Positions 8,614 through 18,045 of a stretch of DNA of 64,000 nucleotides are shown here, piece after piece. The position numbers were made by a program, and so were the translations under genes. Under the pieces are notes generated by a model. That model saw only the letters and a list, made by a program, of their open reading frames with translations. It was not told where the DNA came from and made no database searches. How positions within the stretch are numbered: position 1 is the stretch's first letter; every line of letters starts with the position of its first letter. The stretch lies in assembly GCF_001718315.1 (NCBI RefSeq), contig NZ_CP013363.1, positions 2,046,001-2,110,000 of the forward strand, given 5' to 3'. The stretch comes from Burkholderia diffusa. GTDB lineage: Bacteria; Pseudomonadota; Gammaproteobacteria; Burkholderiales; Burkholderiaceae.

Positions 8614-9399
8614 TCAGTAGTCGATGAGCTGATGCTCGCGCAAATACGCGAGGATCACTTGTGCTTTTTCGACTGAACTCCCTTCATTTACGACGTTGCC
8701 GCCACGGCTTTCGGTCGTCGTCGCCGACAGCATCCGGGCATGCCCGGAGCGCTTCTCGGCGGCGACCAGTTTTACGGGTTTACGCTCGATCGGGCCAACC
8801 TTCCACGCGCTGGCATCGGCATCCGCGCCGGTCGACGTCAGCGCCGGGCGGATCGTGCCGGCCCGCAGCCGCGCATACGCGTAGCGCGGCGCGACGTTGG
8901 CGAGCGGATGCACGGCGACGACGGCAGGCAACGCCGCGTCGACGCGCCGCCGCAACCCTTTCGGCAAGAATTGCCGGACCGCCGCACGGCCGGCGTCGAC
9001 CGTCACGTCGACAGCCGAGCCGACGAGCGGATAGCCGAGGGTCGCGGCGACGCGATATGGCAGCATCCCGGTGTCGTACGCGCCCTCGGCGCGGGTGCCG
9101 GTCAGCACCAGGTCGTAGCCTTCGACGCGCGCGGCGAGTGCGTGCGCGGCATCGTCGCCGTCATGGCAGGCCAGCACCTCGACCTGCCGTGCGCCGAGCG
9201 CGAGGTATTCAGCAAGCGCTTCATTTGCGGGATCACCTGCATGGAGCACGTCGAGCTGCGCGCGATGCCGCTCCGCGAGCTGGCGTCCGACCTCGAGCGC
9301 GGCAGCATCGTTGCGGCTGTAGCGCGCGGTGCCGCTGACGGGGTGCCGGCCCACGGAGACGAGCACCGCGATGCGTTGCAACTGGCGGGGGGCGTTCAT
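8614..9399 (-). CDS. Electron transfer flavoprotein, beta subunit, for dimethylglycine oxidation
   Basis: A 261-residue ETF beta (FixA-like) subunit, with the family stretch DLVLTGTRAEGAYDTGMLPYRVAATLGYPLVG in the middle (quoted motif in part: GTRAEGAYDTGMLP). It overlaps the alpha subunit by 4 nt (ATGA at 9396-9399), so the two are translationally coupled. It is divergent from housekeeping ETF beta, as expected for the dedicated ETF paired with DgcAB in Pseudomonas-type betaine catabolism. It carries electrons from dimethylglycine demethylase to the respiratory chain; that partner is inferred from gene order. Confidence 0.85.
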   Translation of the reverse strand: MNAPRQLQRIAVLVSVGRHPVSGTARYSRNDAAALEVGRQLAERHRAQLDVLHAGDPANEALAEYLALGARQVEVLACHDGDDAAHALAARVEGYDLVLTGTRAEGAYDTGMLPYRVAATLGYPLVGSAVDVTVDAGRAAVRQFLPKGLRRRVDAALPAVVAVHPLANVAPRYAYARLRAGTIRPALTSTGADADASAWKVGPIERKPVKLVAAEKRSGHARMLSATTTESRGGNVVNEGSSVEKAQVILAYLREHQLIDY

Positions 9400-10565
9400 G
9401 CTGCGACTCCTTCGGATTCACGGGCGCCGACCGCGGCCGGCGATTGTCCACGCGACGCGCGTGCGGCCTGCACCTGTTCGATCAGCGCGGCGATCGTTGC
9501 CTGCGCGTCGCCGACCACCGTCAGGTTCGCGCGCTTCGCGATCGGCGCGCTGCCGTCGAGGTTGACCGCGATCACGTGACGGCAGTCCTTGATCCCCTGC
9601 AAGTGCTGCACCGCGCCCGAGATGCCGAACGCAATGTACACACTGGCCTCGACCGTCTTGCCGGTCGCGCCGACCTGCTTGTCGCGCGTGAAGTGACCGT
9701 TGTCGACGGCGACACGGCTCGCGCCGATCGCCGCGCCGAACGCGCCTGCGAGCCGCTCGAACGCGCCGATGTCCGACACGCCGTTGCCGGCCGACACGAT
9801 GAAGTCCGCTTCCTCCAGCGCGACCTGCGCCGCGTCGATTTCCTCGAGGCCGAGATCGCGGTACAGCTGCGCCGCGTCGCCGGCCGGGCGAATGAAGTCG
9901 GCGGCCAGGCGCTCGCCGGCGCCGACGAACGGCAGCTTCGCTTCGACCGCGTTCTGCGCGAGCAGGATCACGTCGGGCAATCCGCGCGTCGCGAACGCAC
10001 GGCCGGCCTGCGCATACGCGCCGACGTGCTTCGCATCGATCTCGACCACGTGGGTCGCGACGCTCGCGCCGGCGGCCGCCGCGTAGCGCCGGCCGAGATC
10101 GCCGTCGCCGGTCGCGTTGTCGGGCACGAACACGTGCTTCGGCGCGAGCGCCGCGGCGCACGCCTGCAACGCCTGCAATTCGCTTTCGGGCGCAAAGGCG
10201 CGACGATCGAAATCGACCAGCTCGATCAGCTTGTCGACGCCGAGCGCCGCGGCGTCATCCTTCAGTTCGCCGAACGCCAGCAGCGCCACTTCCGTCTGCG
10301 CGTCGGCGAGCACCGCGGCGGCGGCGATCGCCTGCCGCGCATGGTCGTCGAGCGCACCGCGCTCGGTGTGCGCCACCACCAGCATCACGTGCTTCGGGTC
10401 CTGCACCGCGCGGCGCGGCTTCACGGCCGCGGCGCCATGACCGTGCGCGGACCACTGCGCGACGCTCGCGTCGGCGCTGCCTTCCTCGCCGAGCGTGATG
10501 CGCTTCAGGCCGGCGGCCGTGATGATGAACGGGCGGCGCGGATCGATTCGTTTGATCGTGTTCAT
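9396..10565 (-). CDS. Electron transfer flavoprotein, alpha subunit, for dimethylglycine oxidation
   Basis: A 389-residue ETF alpha (FixB-like) protein. The C-terminal FAD-binding domain is clear: VSAGNGVSDIGAFERLAGAFGAAIG, the VDNGHFTRDKQVGATGKTV region, and YIAFGISGAVQHLQGI (each quoted in part). Start chosen at the ATG 10565 (MNTIKRIDP), 4 nt after the dgcB stop, rather than the in-frame start at 10589 lying within dgcB. It forms the heterodimer with the beta subunit encoded next and accepts electrons from DgcA/DgcB. Confidence 0.87.
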   Translation of the reverse strand: MNTIKRIDPRRPFIITAAGLKRITLGEEGSADASVAQWSAHGHGAAAVKPRRAVQDPKHVMLVVAHTERGALDDHARQAIAAAAVLADAQTEVALLAFGELKDDAAALGVDKLIELVDFDRRAFAPESELQALQACAAALAPKHVFVPDNATGDGDLGRRYAAAAGASVATHVVEIDAKHVGAYAQAGRAFATRGLPDVILLAQNAVEAKLPFVGAGERLAADFIRPAGDAAQLYRDLGLEEIDAAQVALEEADFIVSAGNGVSDIGAFERLAGAFGAAIGASRVAVDNGHFTRDKQVGATGKTVEASVYIAFGISGAVQHLQGIKDCRHVIAVNLDGSAPIAKRANLTVVGDAQATIAALIEQVQAARASRGQSPAAVGARESEGVAA

Positions 10566-10569
10566 CGAC

Positions 10570-12495
10570 TCACTCCAGCGAGGCGGCAACGAGTTCGGCT
10601 ACGTCGAGCACGTCGGGGCGCGGGCCCACGACGCCTTCGAGCATCGCCGTGCAGTTCGGGCATCCGACCGCGACCACCTCCGCGCCGATGGCGCGCGCGT
10701 CGGCGATGCGGATGTCGGGAATACGCTGCTTGCCCGGGATGTCGGTCAGCGGCGCACCGCCGCCACCGCCGCAGCAGCGGCCGCGCATGCCGTTGCGCTC
10801 CATCTCGACGACCTGGATGCCGATCGTCTTCAGCAGCTTGCGTGGCGATTCCGTCTCGCCGTTGTAGCGGCCGAGGTAGCACGGGTCGTGATACGTGGTG
10901 CGCTTCTCGCGCAGCGCTTCGACGGCCTTCGGCGCGATCTTGCCGCTGTCGGCCAGCTCCGCGAGGTAGGTCGTGTGATGCTTGACCGTCACGCGCAGCC
11001 CGAGCGCGCGGTATTCGTTGCGCAGGCTGTGCATCACGTGCGGGTCGGCCGTCACGATCTGCTTGTACGACAGCGAGCCGAGCGTACCGATCAGACGCTT
11101 CGCCATCTGCTGAAACGTCGCTTCGTCGCCGAGGCGGCGTGCGACGTCGCCGGTGTCGGTCTCGGTCCCGCCGAGCACCGCGTAGTCGACGCCCGCCTTG
11201 TTCAGCACCTTCACGAATGCGCGCAGCGTGCGCTGGTAACGCATGTCGAACGCGCCTTCACCCGCGACGAACAGCACATCGACCGGCTTGCCGGGTTGCG
11301 CGACGGGTGCGTTCAGGTCGACCGACCAGTCGTAACGTGCAGCCGTGTCGTAGCCGCCCATCGTGCCGGTCTCGCGCAGGTTCGCGAGCACTTCCTGGCC
11401 TTTGCCCGGCACCGTGCCGTGCACCAGCGTGCGGTTGCGGCGCATGTCGACGATCGCGTCGACGTGCTCGATCAGCATCGGGCACTCCTGCACGCACGCA
11501 CGGCAGGTCGTGCACGACCAGAGCGTCTCTTCCTCGATCAGGCCGGACACGATCGGGCCGTTCGGCTCGCCGCGATGCTGGCCGACCGCGAGGCCCGGCG
11601 TCGGGCTGCCGGCGTATGCGGCGTCGGTGCCGCCCGCCATCCCGACGACGAGATCCTGGATCAGTTTCTTCGGGTTCAGCGGCTGGCCCGATGCAAACGC
11701 GGGGCAAGCGGCTTCGCACTTGCCGCACTGCACGCATGCGTCGAAGCTCAGCAGCTGGTTCCAGCGGAATTCGACCGGCTTCGCGACGCCATACTCGTCG
11801 TGCTCGATGTCCGGCAGCTTCAGCGCGGTCGGCGGCGTGGCCGTGCCGTTGCCCGTGAACGATTCACGGGTGGCCGCGAATCGTTCCTGGCGCGGGTGGA
11901 ATGCGAGGTGCAGCAGGCCGGCGATCGCATGCTTCATCGGGCCGCCCTTCGCGGCGCCGATGGTCATCGTGAACGCGCCGGCGCCGATCAGCAGCGCGCA
12001 GAGCACCGCGAACGCACCCGACATCGCGCCGGCCGGCACGACCATGAACAGCACGAGGCCGAGCGCGAACGAGCCGAGCAGCCAGGGCAGCGCATTCCAC
12101 GGGCCGCGCGACAGGCGGGCGGGCACGTCCTTCGCCGCGCGGCGGCGCCAGACGAACACCACGCCGACGAGCATCGCGAGCGCCGCGAGGAAGATCAGCT
12201 TGTCGAGCCACGGCGAGTAGATCGCCAGGCCGTAGTTGACGAACACCAGCGCGAGCGCGGCGATCGCGCCGCCGGCGGTCGCGACGTGGGTCTTCGCGAT
12301 GTACGGATCGCGGGCGACCACGTGGTGCAGGTCGACGAAGTAGCGCTTCGGGATCGCGAACAGGTTTGCGACGCCGAATGAGCCGGGCGCCGTCGCGCGC
12401 CCGAGACGCCAGTAGGACGAGCGCTTCGCGACCGCGAACGCGAGCCCCGCCACCGACAGCCACAGCAGTGCGGTAATGAGGAAAGCCGGATTCAT
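10570..12495 (-). CDS. dgcB: Dimethylglycine demethylation protein, Fe-S/heterodisulfide-reductase-like
   Basis: A 641-residue membrane iron-sulfur protein. The N-terminal 200 residues hold about five hydrophobic helices; two ferredoxin-type 4Fe-4S motifs follow (CVQCGKCEAACP and CTTCRACVQECP) and the C-terminal half has CCG-domain signatures (DPCYLGRY ... RGRCCGGGGG). This is the layout of DgcB, which works with DgcA to demethylate dimethylglycine to sarcosine and relay electrons towards quinone. ATG at 12495 was chosen because it lies 2 nt after the dgcA stop; the longer frame to 12618 runs into dgcA. Confidence 0.9.
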   Translation of the reverse strand: MNPAFLITALLWLSVAGLAFAVAKRSSYWRLGRATAPGSFGVANLFAIPKRYFVDLHHVVARDPYIAKTHVATAGGAIAALALVFVNYGLAIYSPWLDKLIFLAALAMLVGVVFVWRRRAAKDVPARLSRGPWNALPWLLGSFALGLVLFMVVPAGAMSGAFAVLCALLIGAGAFTMTIGAAKGGPMKHAIAGLLHLAFHPRQERFAATRESFTGNGTATPPTALKLPDIEHDEYGVAKPVEFRWNQLLSFDACVQCGKCEAACPAFASGQPLNPKKLIQDLVVGMAGGTDAAYAGSPTPGLAVGQHRGEPNGPIVSGLIEEETLWSCTTCRACVQECPMLIEHVDAIVDMRRNRTLVHGTVPGKGQEVLANLRETGTMGGYDTAARYDWSVDLNAPVAQPGKPVDVLFVAGEGAFDMRYQRTLRAFVKVLNKAGVDYAVLGGTETDTGDVARRLGDEATFQQMAKRLIGTLGSLSYKQIVTADPHVMHSLRNEYRALGLRVTVKHHTTYLAELADSGKIAPKAVEALREKRTTYHDPCYLGRYNGETESPRKLLKTIGIQVVEMERNGMRGRCCGGGGGAPLTDIPGKQRIPDIRIADARAIGAEVVAVGCPNCTAMLEGVVGPRPDVLDVAELVAASLE

Positions 12496-12497
12496 CT

Positions 12498-14561
12498 TTA
12501 GAAATCCTTGACGAGACGCAGCGAGTCGTAGATCGCACCGTGGACGTTGTGCATCGAGATGCAGTCGCCTACACGGAACAGCAGGAAGCGGCCGTTGCCC
12601 AGCTCTTCCGACAGGCACGGCTGCGGCTCGGCCGCGAACAGCGTGTGCGGATCGATCTGGCCGCGGTTCACCGACTCCGGCTTGAGCTTCCAGTACAGTT
12701 CGTCATTCGGCGACGAACCGTTCTCGATCACCACCTGGTCGACCGCGCGCTCTTCCAGTTCCTCGGTGTATTCGTTGCGCAGCACGGCGATCTTCTTGCC
12801 GTCCTCTTCGTACACGCGATCGAGCATGGTGTTCGGCGTCTGAATCACGCCGAGCGCATACAGGCGGCGATAAAAGATCGGGAACGTCGTGCCGCCGCAA
12901 TCGTCGGCCACCTTCACGTCGGGCGTCACCACCTCGACCTTCGAGCCGCGGCTCGCCATGAAGTCGGCCACGCCGGCGCCCGCATGCGTGCTCACGCCGT
13001 CGAACAGCAGCACGTTCTGCTTCGGCTCGACCTTGCCGGTCAGGATGTCCCACGAGCTGACGGCCAGCCCGTCGGCAACGCCCCACGCCGGCACCTGCCA
13101 CGTGAAGCTCGAACCGCCCGTGGCGAGCACGACGATGTCCGGCTTCTCGGCCATGATCATCTTCTCGTCGGCGGCGACGCCGAGGCGGCGGTCGACGCCC
13201 AGGCGCTTCGTTTCCATGTCGAACCAGCGGATGATCCCCGACATCTGTTCGCGCTGCGGCGCCTTCGCGGCGATCATGACCTGGCCGCCCACTTCGGTGT
13301 TCTTCTCGAACAACACCACGTCGTGGCCGCGCAGCTTCGCGACGCGTGCGGCCTCGAGCCCCGCGGGGCCCGCGCCGACCACCACCACCTTGCGCTTCGG
13401 ACCGCGCGACTTCTCGATGATGTGCGGCATCGTCGCTTCGCGCGACGTCGCTGCGTTCTGTATGCAGAGCACGTCGAGGCCGTTGTACTGGCGGTCGATG
13501 CAGTAGTTCGCGCCGACGCACTGCTTGATTTCGTCTTCCCGGCCGTCGCGGATCTTGATCACCATGTGCGGATCGGCGATCTGCGCGCGCGTCATGCCGA
13601 CCAGGTCGATCATCCCGTTCGCGAGCAGGCGCTCGGCCTGGCCCGCATCGCGGATGCTCTGCGCGTGCATCACCGGAATCTTCACGACCGACTTGATGCC
13701 GGCCGCAAGGTGCACGAACGGCTCCGGCGGCAGCGCCATCGGCGGCATGCAGTTGGCGATCGTGTTGTGCGTGTCGCCGCCCGAGCCGACCACGCTCAGG
13801 TAATCGATCAGACCCGTCTCCGACATCGCCTGCGCGATTTCCTTCAGCGCCTCGTGATCGAGGCCATCCTCGTGGAATTCGTCGCCGCACATCCGCAGGC
13901 CGACGCAGAAGTCCTTGCCGACCGCCTCGCGCACGGCCGTCAGCACCTCGATGCCGAAGCGCAGACGGTTCTCGAGGCTGCCACCCCATTCGTCGGTGCG
14001 ATGGTTCGAACGCTTGCTCCAGAACTGGTCGATCAAATGCTGGTGCGCGGCGGAGATTTCGATGCCGTCCATGCCGGCTGCCTTCACGCGCTTCGCTGCC
14101 GCCGCGAAGTCGCCGATGATGCGGCGAATCTCCTCGATCTCGATGATCTTCGCGTTACCGCGGTGCACCGGTTCGCGCACGCCCGACGGCGACATCAGAT
14201 GCGGCCAGTGCTCGCCGTGGAACGACGAGCGGCGGCCCATGTGCGTCGCCTGGATCATGATCTTCGCGCCGTGCTTGTGCATCGTGTCGGCCAGGCGCGT
14301 GAGCGGATCGATGATCTTGTCGTTCGACAGGTTCACCGACTTCCACCAGCCCTGCGGGCTGTCGATCGACACGGGGCTCGAGCCGCCGCAGATCGCGAGG
14401 CCGACGCCACCCTTCGCCTTCTCTTCGTAATAGCGGATGTAGCGGTCGCCCGGCAGGCCGCCCGGCTCGGCATACACCTCCGCGTGCGCGGTGCTGACGA
14501 TCCGGTTGCGCAGCGTCAGCTGGTTCAGCTGCATGGGTTTGAACAGGTGGGGATAACGCAT
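12498..14561 (-). CDS. dgcA: Dimethylglycine demethylase, FMN/Fe-S/FAD subunit
   Basis: A 687-residue member of the trimethylamine dehydrogenase/old yellow enzyme family. The N-terminal TIM barrel binds FMN (start FKPMQLNQLTLRNRIVSTAH; catalytic-region ISAAHQHLIDQF), a 4Fe-4S cluster is held by CVGANYCIDRQYNGLDVLC (residues about 344-362), and a dinucleotide fold follows (VVVVGAGPAGLEAARVAKLRG). With the dgcB and ETF genes directly downstream the assignment to dimethylglycine demethylation is well supported. Start at 14561 follows an AGAGGT ribosome site. Confidence 0.93.
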   Translation of the reverse strand: MRYPHLFKPMQLNQLTLRNRIVSTAHAEVYAEPGGLPGDRYIRYYEEKAKGGVGLAICGGSSPVSIDSPQGWWKSVNLSNDKIIDPLTRLADTMHKHGAKIMIQATHMGRRSSFHGEHWPHLMSPSGVREPVHRGNAKIIEIEEIRRIIGDFAAAAKRVKAAGMDGIEISAAHQHLIDQFWSKRSNHRTDEWGGSLENRLRFGIEVLTAVREAVGKDFCVGLRMCGDEFHEDGLDHEALKEIAQAMSETGLIDYLSVVGSGGDTHNTIANCMPPMALPPEPFVHLAAGIKSVVKIPVMHAQSIRDAGQAERLLANGMIDLVGMTRAQIADPHMVIKIRDGREDEIKQCVGANYCIDRQYNGLDVLCIQNAATSREATMPHIIEKSRGPKRKVVVVGAGPAGLEAARVAKLRGHDVVLFEKNTEVGGQVMIAAKAPQREQMSGIIRWFDMETKRLGVDRRLGVAADEKMIMAEKPDIVVLATGGSSFTWQVPAWGVADGLAVSSWDILTGKVEPKQNVLLFDGVSTHAGAGVADFMASRGSKVEVVTPDVKVADDCGGTTFPIFYRRLYALGVIQTPNTMLDRVYEEDGKKIAVLRNEYTEELEERAVDQVVIENGSSPNDELYWKLKPESVNRGQIDPHTLFAAEPQPCLSEELGNGRFLLFRVGDCISMHNVHGAIYDSLRLVKDF

Positions 14562-14635
14562 CGCAGGCGACCTCTGGCGTTCGAATGTCTCGTGTTGCGG
14601 GTGTTGTTGTGTTGCTGTGTCGTGATGTCAGCGCG

Positions 14636-15169
14636 TCAGTGCGCGATCGGCGACACTTCGAAGACGCAGTGATCATGGTGCTCGGCCGCACACTGCACTT
14701 CCTTCGACTGCGCGCGCGGCGCGTCCTTGCCTTCCGGCGTCGTGTCGTTGACCCAGTCCATCGCGCCGGCGAACCAGCCCGCGAACATGTAGCAGAGCTT
14801 GCCTTCCTTGCCAGGCTGCTGGAGCACGAACGACGAGTGGCGCAGCTCGATCTTCGCGCGCGCGCTGGCCGGATCGGCCTCGATGATCGAGAACAGGCCC
14901 CAGCCGCGTTGCGACAGGCGCTTCAGGTAGTGCTCGAACACGGCCATGCCGGTGAGCCCGTGCAGCTTCGCCTCCTTGTCGCACCAGTGGTATGCGGACT
15001 TGTAGCCGGCTTTGTAGAGAATCTCGGCGTATGCCTCGACACCGAGCGCTTCCTCGACGGCGACGTGGTTGTTCGTGAAGAAGTGGCGCGGCACATACAG
15101 CATCGGCAGCGCGTCGGTGGTCCAGACGCCGGTATCGGGATCGACGTTGATCGGCAGTTGCGGTTGCAT
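14636..15169 (-). CDS. DUF5943-like protein of the betaine catabolic operon
   Basis: A 177-residue soluble protein with no signal peptide. It resembles the small conserved protein encoded between the dipeptidase and dgcA in Pseudomonas aeruginosa (PA5397-type, DUF5943) and has a 4-vinyl-reductase-like C-terminal half rich in Cys/His (AEHHDHCVFEV). The start at 15169 follows GGAGT. The gene order dipeptidase, this gene, dgcA, dgcB, ETF is conserved across genera, so a role in dimethylglycine or sarcosine metabolism is likely, but no reaction is established by the sequence. Confidence 0.75.
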   Translation of the reverse strand: MQPQLPINVDPDTGVWTTDALPMLYVPRHFFTNNHVAVEEALGVEAYAEILYKAGYKSAYHWCDKEAKLHGLTGMAVFEHYLKRLSQRGWGLFSIIEADPASARAKIELRHSSFVLQQPGKEGKLCYMFAGWFAGAMDWVNDTTPEGKDAPRAQSKEVQCAAEHHDHCVFEVSPIAH

Positions 15170-15307
15170 CGTGGTGACTCCGTGAGGAAAATTGGCCGCG
15201 CGGCTCGGGCGCAGGCGCGATATCGTCCGCGTGCCCGCGCGGCCTGCGCAGGCACGTCCCGATCGTTGTTGTGTTGAATCGCGGGTAGCGGTTCGGCGCG
15301 GCGGCGC

Positions 15308-16279
15308 TTACGCGCCCCACACGTCCTTGAACACGCGCACCCAGTTCTCGCCCATGATCTTGCGGATGCGCGACTCCTTCCAGCCGTGCCGTTCCATCGC
15401 CGCAGTCAGGTTCGGGAATTCGCCGATCGTGCGGATGCCGTCCGGGTTGATCACCTTGCCGAAGTTCGTCAGCTGGCGATAGCGGCCCTTGTCATGCGTC
15501 AGCATGTCGAAGAATTCCTTCGCGAAATCCTGCGTGAAGTCCGTGCCGATGCCGACCGCGTCTTCACCGATCAGGTTCACGACGTAGTCGATCGCCTCGA
15601 TGTAGTCGTCGATGTTCGCTTCGATACCGCGCTTCAGGAACGGCGCGAACATCGTCACGCCGACGAAGCCGCCGGCGTCGGCGATTTCCTTCAGCTGTGC
15701 ATCGCTCTTGTTGCGCGGATGTTCCTTCAGACCCGACGGCAGGCAGTGCGAGTAGCACACCGGCTTCTTCGAGAACGCAATCGCTTCCGACGACGTGTTG
15801 CCGCCCACGTGCGACAGGTCGACCATGATGCCGACGCGGTTCATCTCCGTAATCACTTCGCGGCCGAAGTCCGACAGGCCGCCGTCACGCTCGTAGCAGC
15901 CCGTGCCGACCAGGTTCTGCGTGTTGTAGCAAAGCTGCACGACGCGCACGCCCATGTCGGCGAACGCCTCGATGTAGCCGAGGTTGTCCTCGAACGCGTG
16001 CGCGTTCTGGAAACCGAGGATGATCCCCGTCTTGCCTTCCTTCTTCGCGCGGAAGATGTCGTCGGTCGTGCGCACCAGCGTCAGCAGCTCGCCGTTGTCG
16101 CGGATCTTCTTCTTCATCACGCCGATGTTGTCGACGGTCTTGGTGAAGTTCTCCCACACCGACACCGTGCAGTTCGCGGCCGTGATGCCGCCACGGCGCA
16201 TGTCTTCGAACACCGGCTTCTCGAACTTCGAGATGTTCAGTCCGTCGATGATGATGCTGTCCTGATGCAGCGTGCTCAT
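15308..16279 (-). CDS. M19-family membrane dipeptidase
   Basis: A 323-residue renal-dipeptidase-like metallopeptidase. Family features visible are the N-terminal SIIIDGLNIS (degenerate D-x-H region), a central GIMVDLSHVG with the metal His, KKPVCYSHCLPSGL, and GIGTDFTQD near the C-terminus. It corresponds to the dipeptidase linked to dgcA in pseudomonads. Substrate in this pathway is unknown. The first metal-ligand motif normally reads D-G-H-x-D; here it is D-G-L-N, a notable change that may alter metal binding. Confidence 0.85.
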   Translation of the reverse strand: MSTLHQDSIIIDGLNISKFEKPVFEDMRRGGITAANCTVSVWENFTKTVDNIGVMKKKIRDNGELLTLVRTTDDIFRAKKEGKTGIILGFQNAHAFEDNLGYIEAFADMGVRVVQLCYNTQNLVGTGCYERDGGLSDFGREVITEMNRVGIMVDLSHVGGNTSSEAIAFSKKPVCYSHCLPSGLKEHPRNKSDAQLKEIADAGGFVGVTMFAPFLKRGIEANIDDYIEAIDYVVNLIGEDAVGIGTDFTQDFAKEFFDMLTHDKGRYRQLTNFGKVINPDGIRTIGEFPNLTAAMERHGWKESRIRKIMGENWVRVFKDVWGA

Positions 16280-16321
16280 ATCTGCCTCTCGCTCCAGTCT
16301 CTGCTTTTGTGGGGTCGTCGA

Positions 16322-17596
16322 TCAGTAAATCGGGAAGCGCTCGCAGAGCGCGAAAATCTCGCGGCGCACGCGCTGTTCGGTCGCGTGGTCGCCTTCCGGG
16401 TTTGCGCGCAGCGCGTCGAACACTTCGAGAATCAGGCGGCCGATCTCGCGGAACTCGGGGACGCCGAAGCCGCGCGTCGTACCGGCCGGCGTGCCGAGGC
16501 GGATGCCCGACGTGACGGTCGGCTTCTCCGTGTCGAACGGAATGCCGTTCTTGTTGCAGGTGATGCCAGCGCGCTCCAGCGCCTGCTCGACCGGCGCGCC
16601 CTTCAGGCCCTTCGGACGCAGGTCGACCAGCAGCAGATGGTTGTCGGTGCCGCCGGTGACGAGGTCCACGCCGCCCGCCTTCAGCACATCGCCGAGCGCC
16701 TGCGCGTTCGCGAGCACGTTGTCGATGTAGGTCTTGAAGTCCGCGTGCAGCACTTCGCCGAACGCGACGGCCTTGCCGGCGATCACGTGCATCAGCGGGC
16801 CGCCTTGCAGGCCGGGGAACACGGCCGAGTTGATCTTCTTCGCGATCTCTTCGTCGTTGGTCAGCACGAAGCCGCCGCGCGGGCCGCGCAGTGTCTTGTG
16901 CGTGGTCGACGTGACGACGTGCGCGTGCTCGACCGGGTTCGCATGGCGGCCGGCGGCGATCACGCCCGCGATGTGCGCCATGTCGACCATCAGCTTCGCG
17001 CCGACGCTGTCGGCGATCGCGCGGATGCGTGCGAAGTCCAGCGCGCGCGGGTACGCCGAGAAGCCGGCAATGATCAGGCTCGGCTTGTGCTCGTGTGCCA
17101 GCGCTTCAACCTGGTCGTAGTCAATCCGCATCGTGTCGCGGTTCACGCCGTATTGCACGGCGTTGAACCACTTGCCCGACAGCGCCGGCTTCGCGCCGTG
17201 CGTCAGATGGCCGCCGGCGTCCAGCGACATGCCGAGCACGGTGTCGCCCGGCTTCGCCAGCGCGAGCATCACCGAGCCGTTCGCCTGCGCGCCCGAGTGC
17301 GGCTGCACGTTCGCGTAGCCGGCGTTGAAGATCTGCTTCACACGCTCGATCGCCAGCGCCTCCACTTCGTCCGCGAATTCGCAGCCGCCGTAGTAGCGCT
17401 TGCCCGGATAGCCTTCCGCATACTTGTTGGTCAGCACCGAGCCCTGCGCCTCCAGCACCGCGCGCGACACGATGTTTTCCGACGCGATCAGCTCGACTTG
17501 CGACTGCTGGCGCTCGAGCTCCTTCAGGATGGCGCTGCGCACCGGCGCGTCGCGCTCGGCAAGGGGCTGCGAGAAGAAAGGCTGGGTGTTCGACAT
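16322..17596 (-). CDS. glyA: Serine hydroxymethyltransferase
   Basis: Interconverts glycine plus 5,10-methylene-THF with serine plus THF; here it would turn betaine-derived glycine and one-carbon units into serine. The 424-residue PLP enzyme has the full family signature: [34 protein letters not shown], and the PLP lysine in [15 protein letters not shown] (about 223-237). It is first in the minus-strand series of betaine genes and divergent from gbdR. Probably a pathway-dedicated second copy beside a housekeeping glyA elsewhere; that second copy is inferred. Confidence 0.95.
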   Translation of the reverse strand: MSNTQPFFSQPLAERDAPVRSAILKELERQQSQVELIASENIVSRAVLEAQGSVLTNKYAEGYPGKRYYGGCEFADEVEALAIERVKQIFNAGYANVQPHSGAQANGSVMLALAKPGDTVLGMSLDAGGHLTHGAKPALSGKWFNAVQYGVNRDTMRIDYDQVEALAHEHKPSLIIAGFSAYPRALDFARIRAIADSVGAKLMVDMAHIAGVIAAGRHANPVEHAHVVTSTTHKTLRGPRGGFVLTNDEEIAKKINSAVFPGLQGGPLMHVIAGKAVAFGEVLHADFKTYIDNVLANAQALGDVLKAGGVDLVTGGTDNHLLLVDLRPKGLKGAPVEQALERAGITCNKNGIPFDTEKPTVTSGIRLGTPAGTTRGFGVPEFREIGRLILEVFDALRANPEGDHATEQRVRREIFALCERFPIY

Positions 17597-18045
17597 AGTG
17601 CGTCCGTGACGAAGAATAAAGGGCGTGAAACCGAAGCTCGAGGCCCGCCGTACCTGGGTTTCCAGCGCATCCAGTGCAAGGCTGCCGACGGCTCTATTCT
17701 TGTCGTTCGGATTTTCGGCGGATTGATGAATTTAGACGCGTTCTTTGCCTTTTCCGCCATGCGCGTCCGTTTTGTACAAGTGACCGGTCGTACTTTTTCA
17801 GACGGCCTGGCGAACCGGCGTGAGTCGTTCATCCATGGACAGGCACTTCGCCGGTGCCTGCGCTGCGCGTCAAGGGTGCAGCACAGCCCGCTCACGGTGC
17901 AGTGCAGCATCCGCTTTCCGCCCATACAACGTATGGAGCTAGGGTTTAGCCGTATGGCACGCTTGTTGCGCTCGCTCACACAATACGGCAGCCCGACCCG
18001 TGCCTCTCGGGCGAAAAGCTATTAGAGATTCAAGGAACGCTCCCC
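17597..18045. promoter_or_regulatory. Divergent control region of glyA and gbdR
   Basis: About 450 bp with no convincing gene, lying between the divergent starts of glyA and gbdR. It is the expected location of GbdR sites driving the betaine operon and of autoregulation. An imperfect repetition of GGTGCAG-C/T-GCA-like words near 17874-17910 is the only obvious internal structure. No sigma-factor boxes can be called with confidence, and no glycine riboswitch core was recognised upstream of glyA. Confidence 0.4.

Noticed and set aside
5082-8627. A 1181-codon open frame on the + strand
   Set aside because: It lies antisense to the binding protein, gbcB and gbcA, has a low-complexity Arg/Ala/His composition and no ribosome site; it is the GC-bias shadow of the real genes.
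12540-14672. A 710-codon + strand open frame
   Set aside because: Antisense to dgcA, His/Arg-rich, no domain; the minus strand gene has full family motifs.
16322-17596. Possible frameshift in the glyA region because of many overlapping frames
   Set aside because: The 424-residue frame is continuous and of normal length with all signatures.
15386-18025. An 879-codon + strand open frame
   Set aside because: Antisense to the dipeptidase and glyA genes, both clearly real; composition is that of a shadow frame.
17597-18045. Possible glycine riboswitch before glyA
   Set aside because: No tandem conserved core or the expected stem arrangement could be recognised; GbdR control explains the region better.
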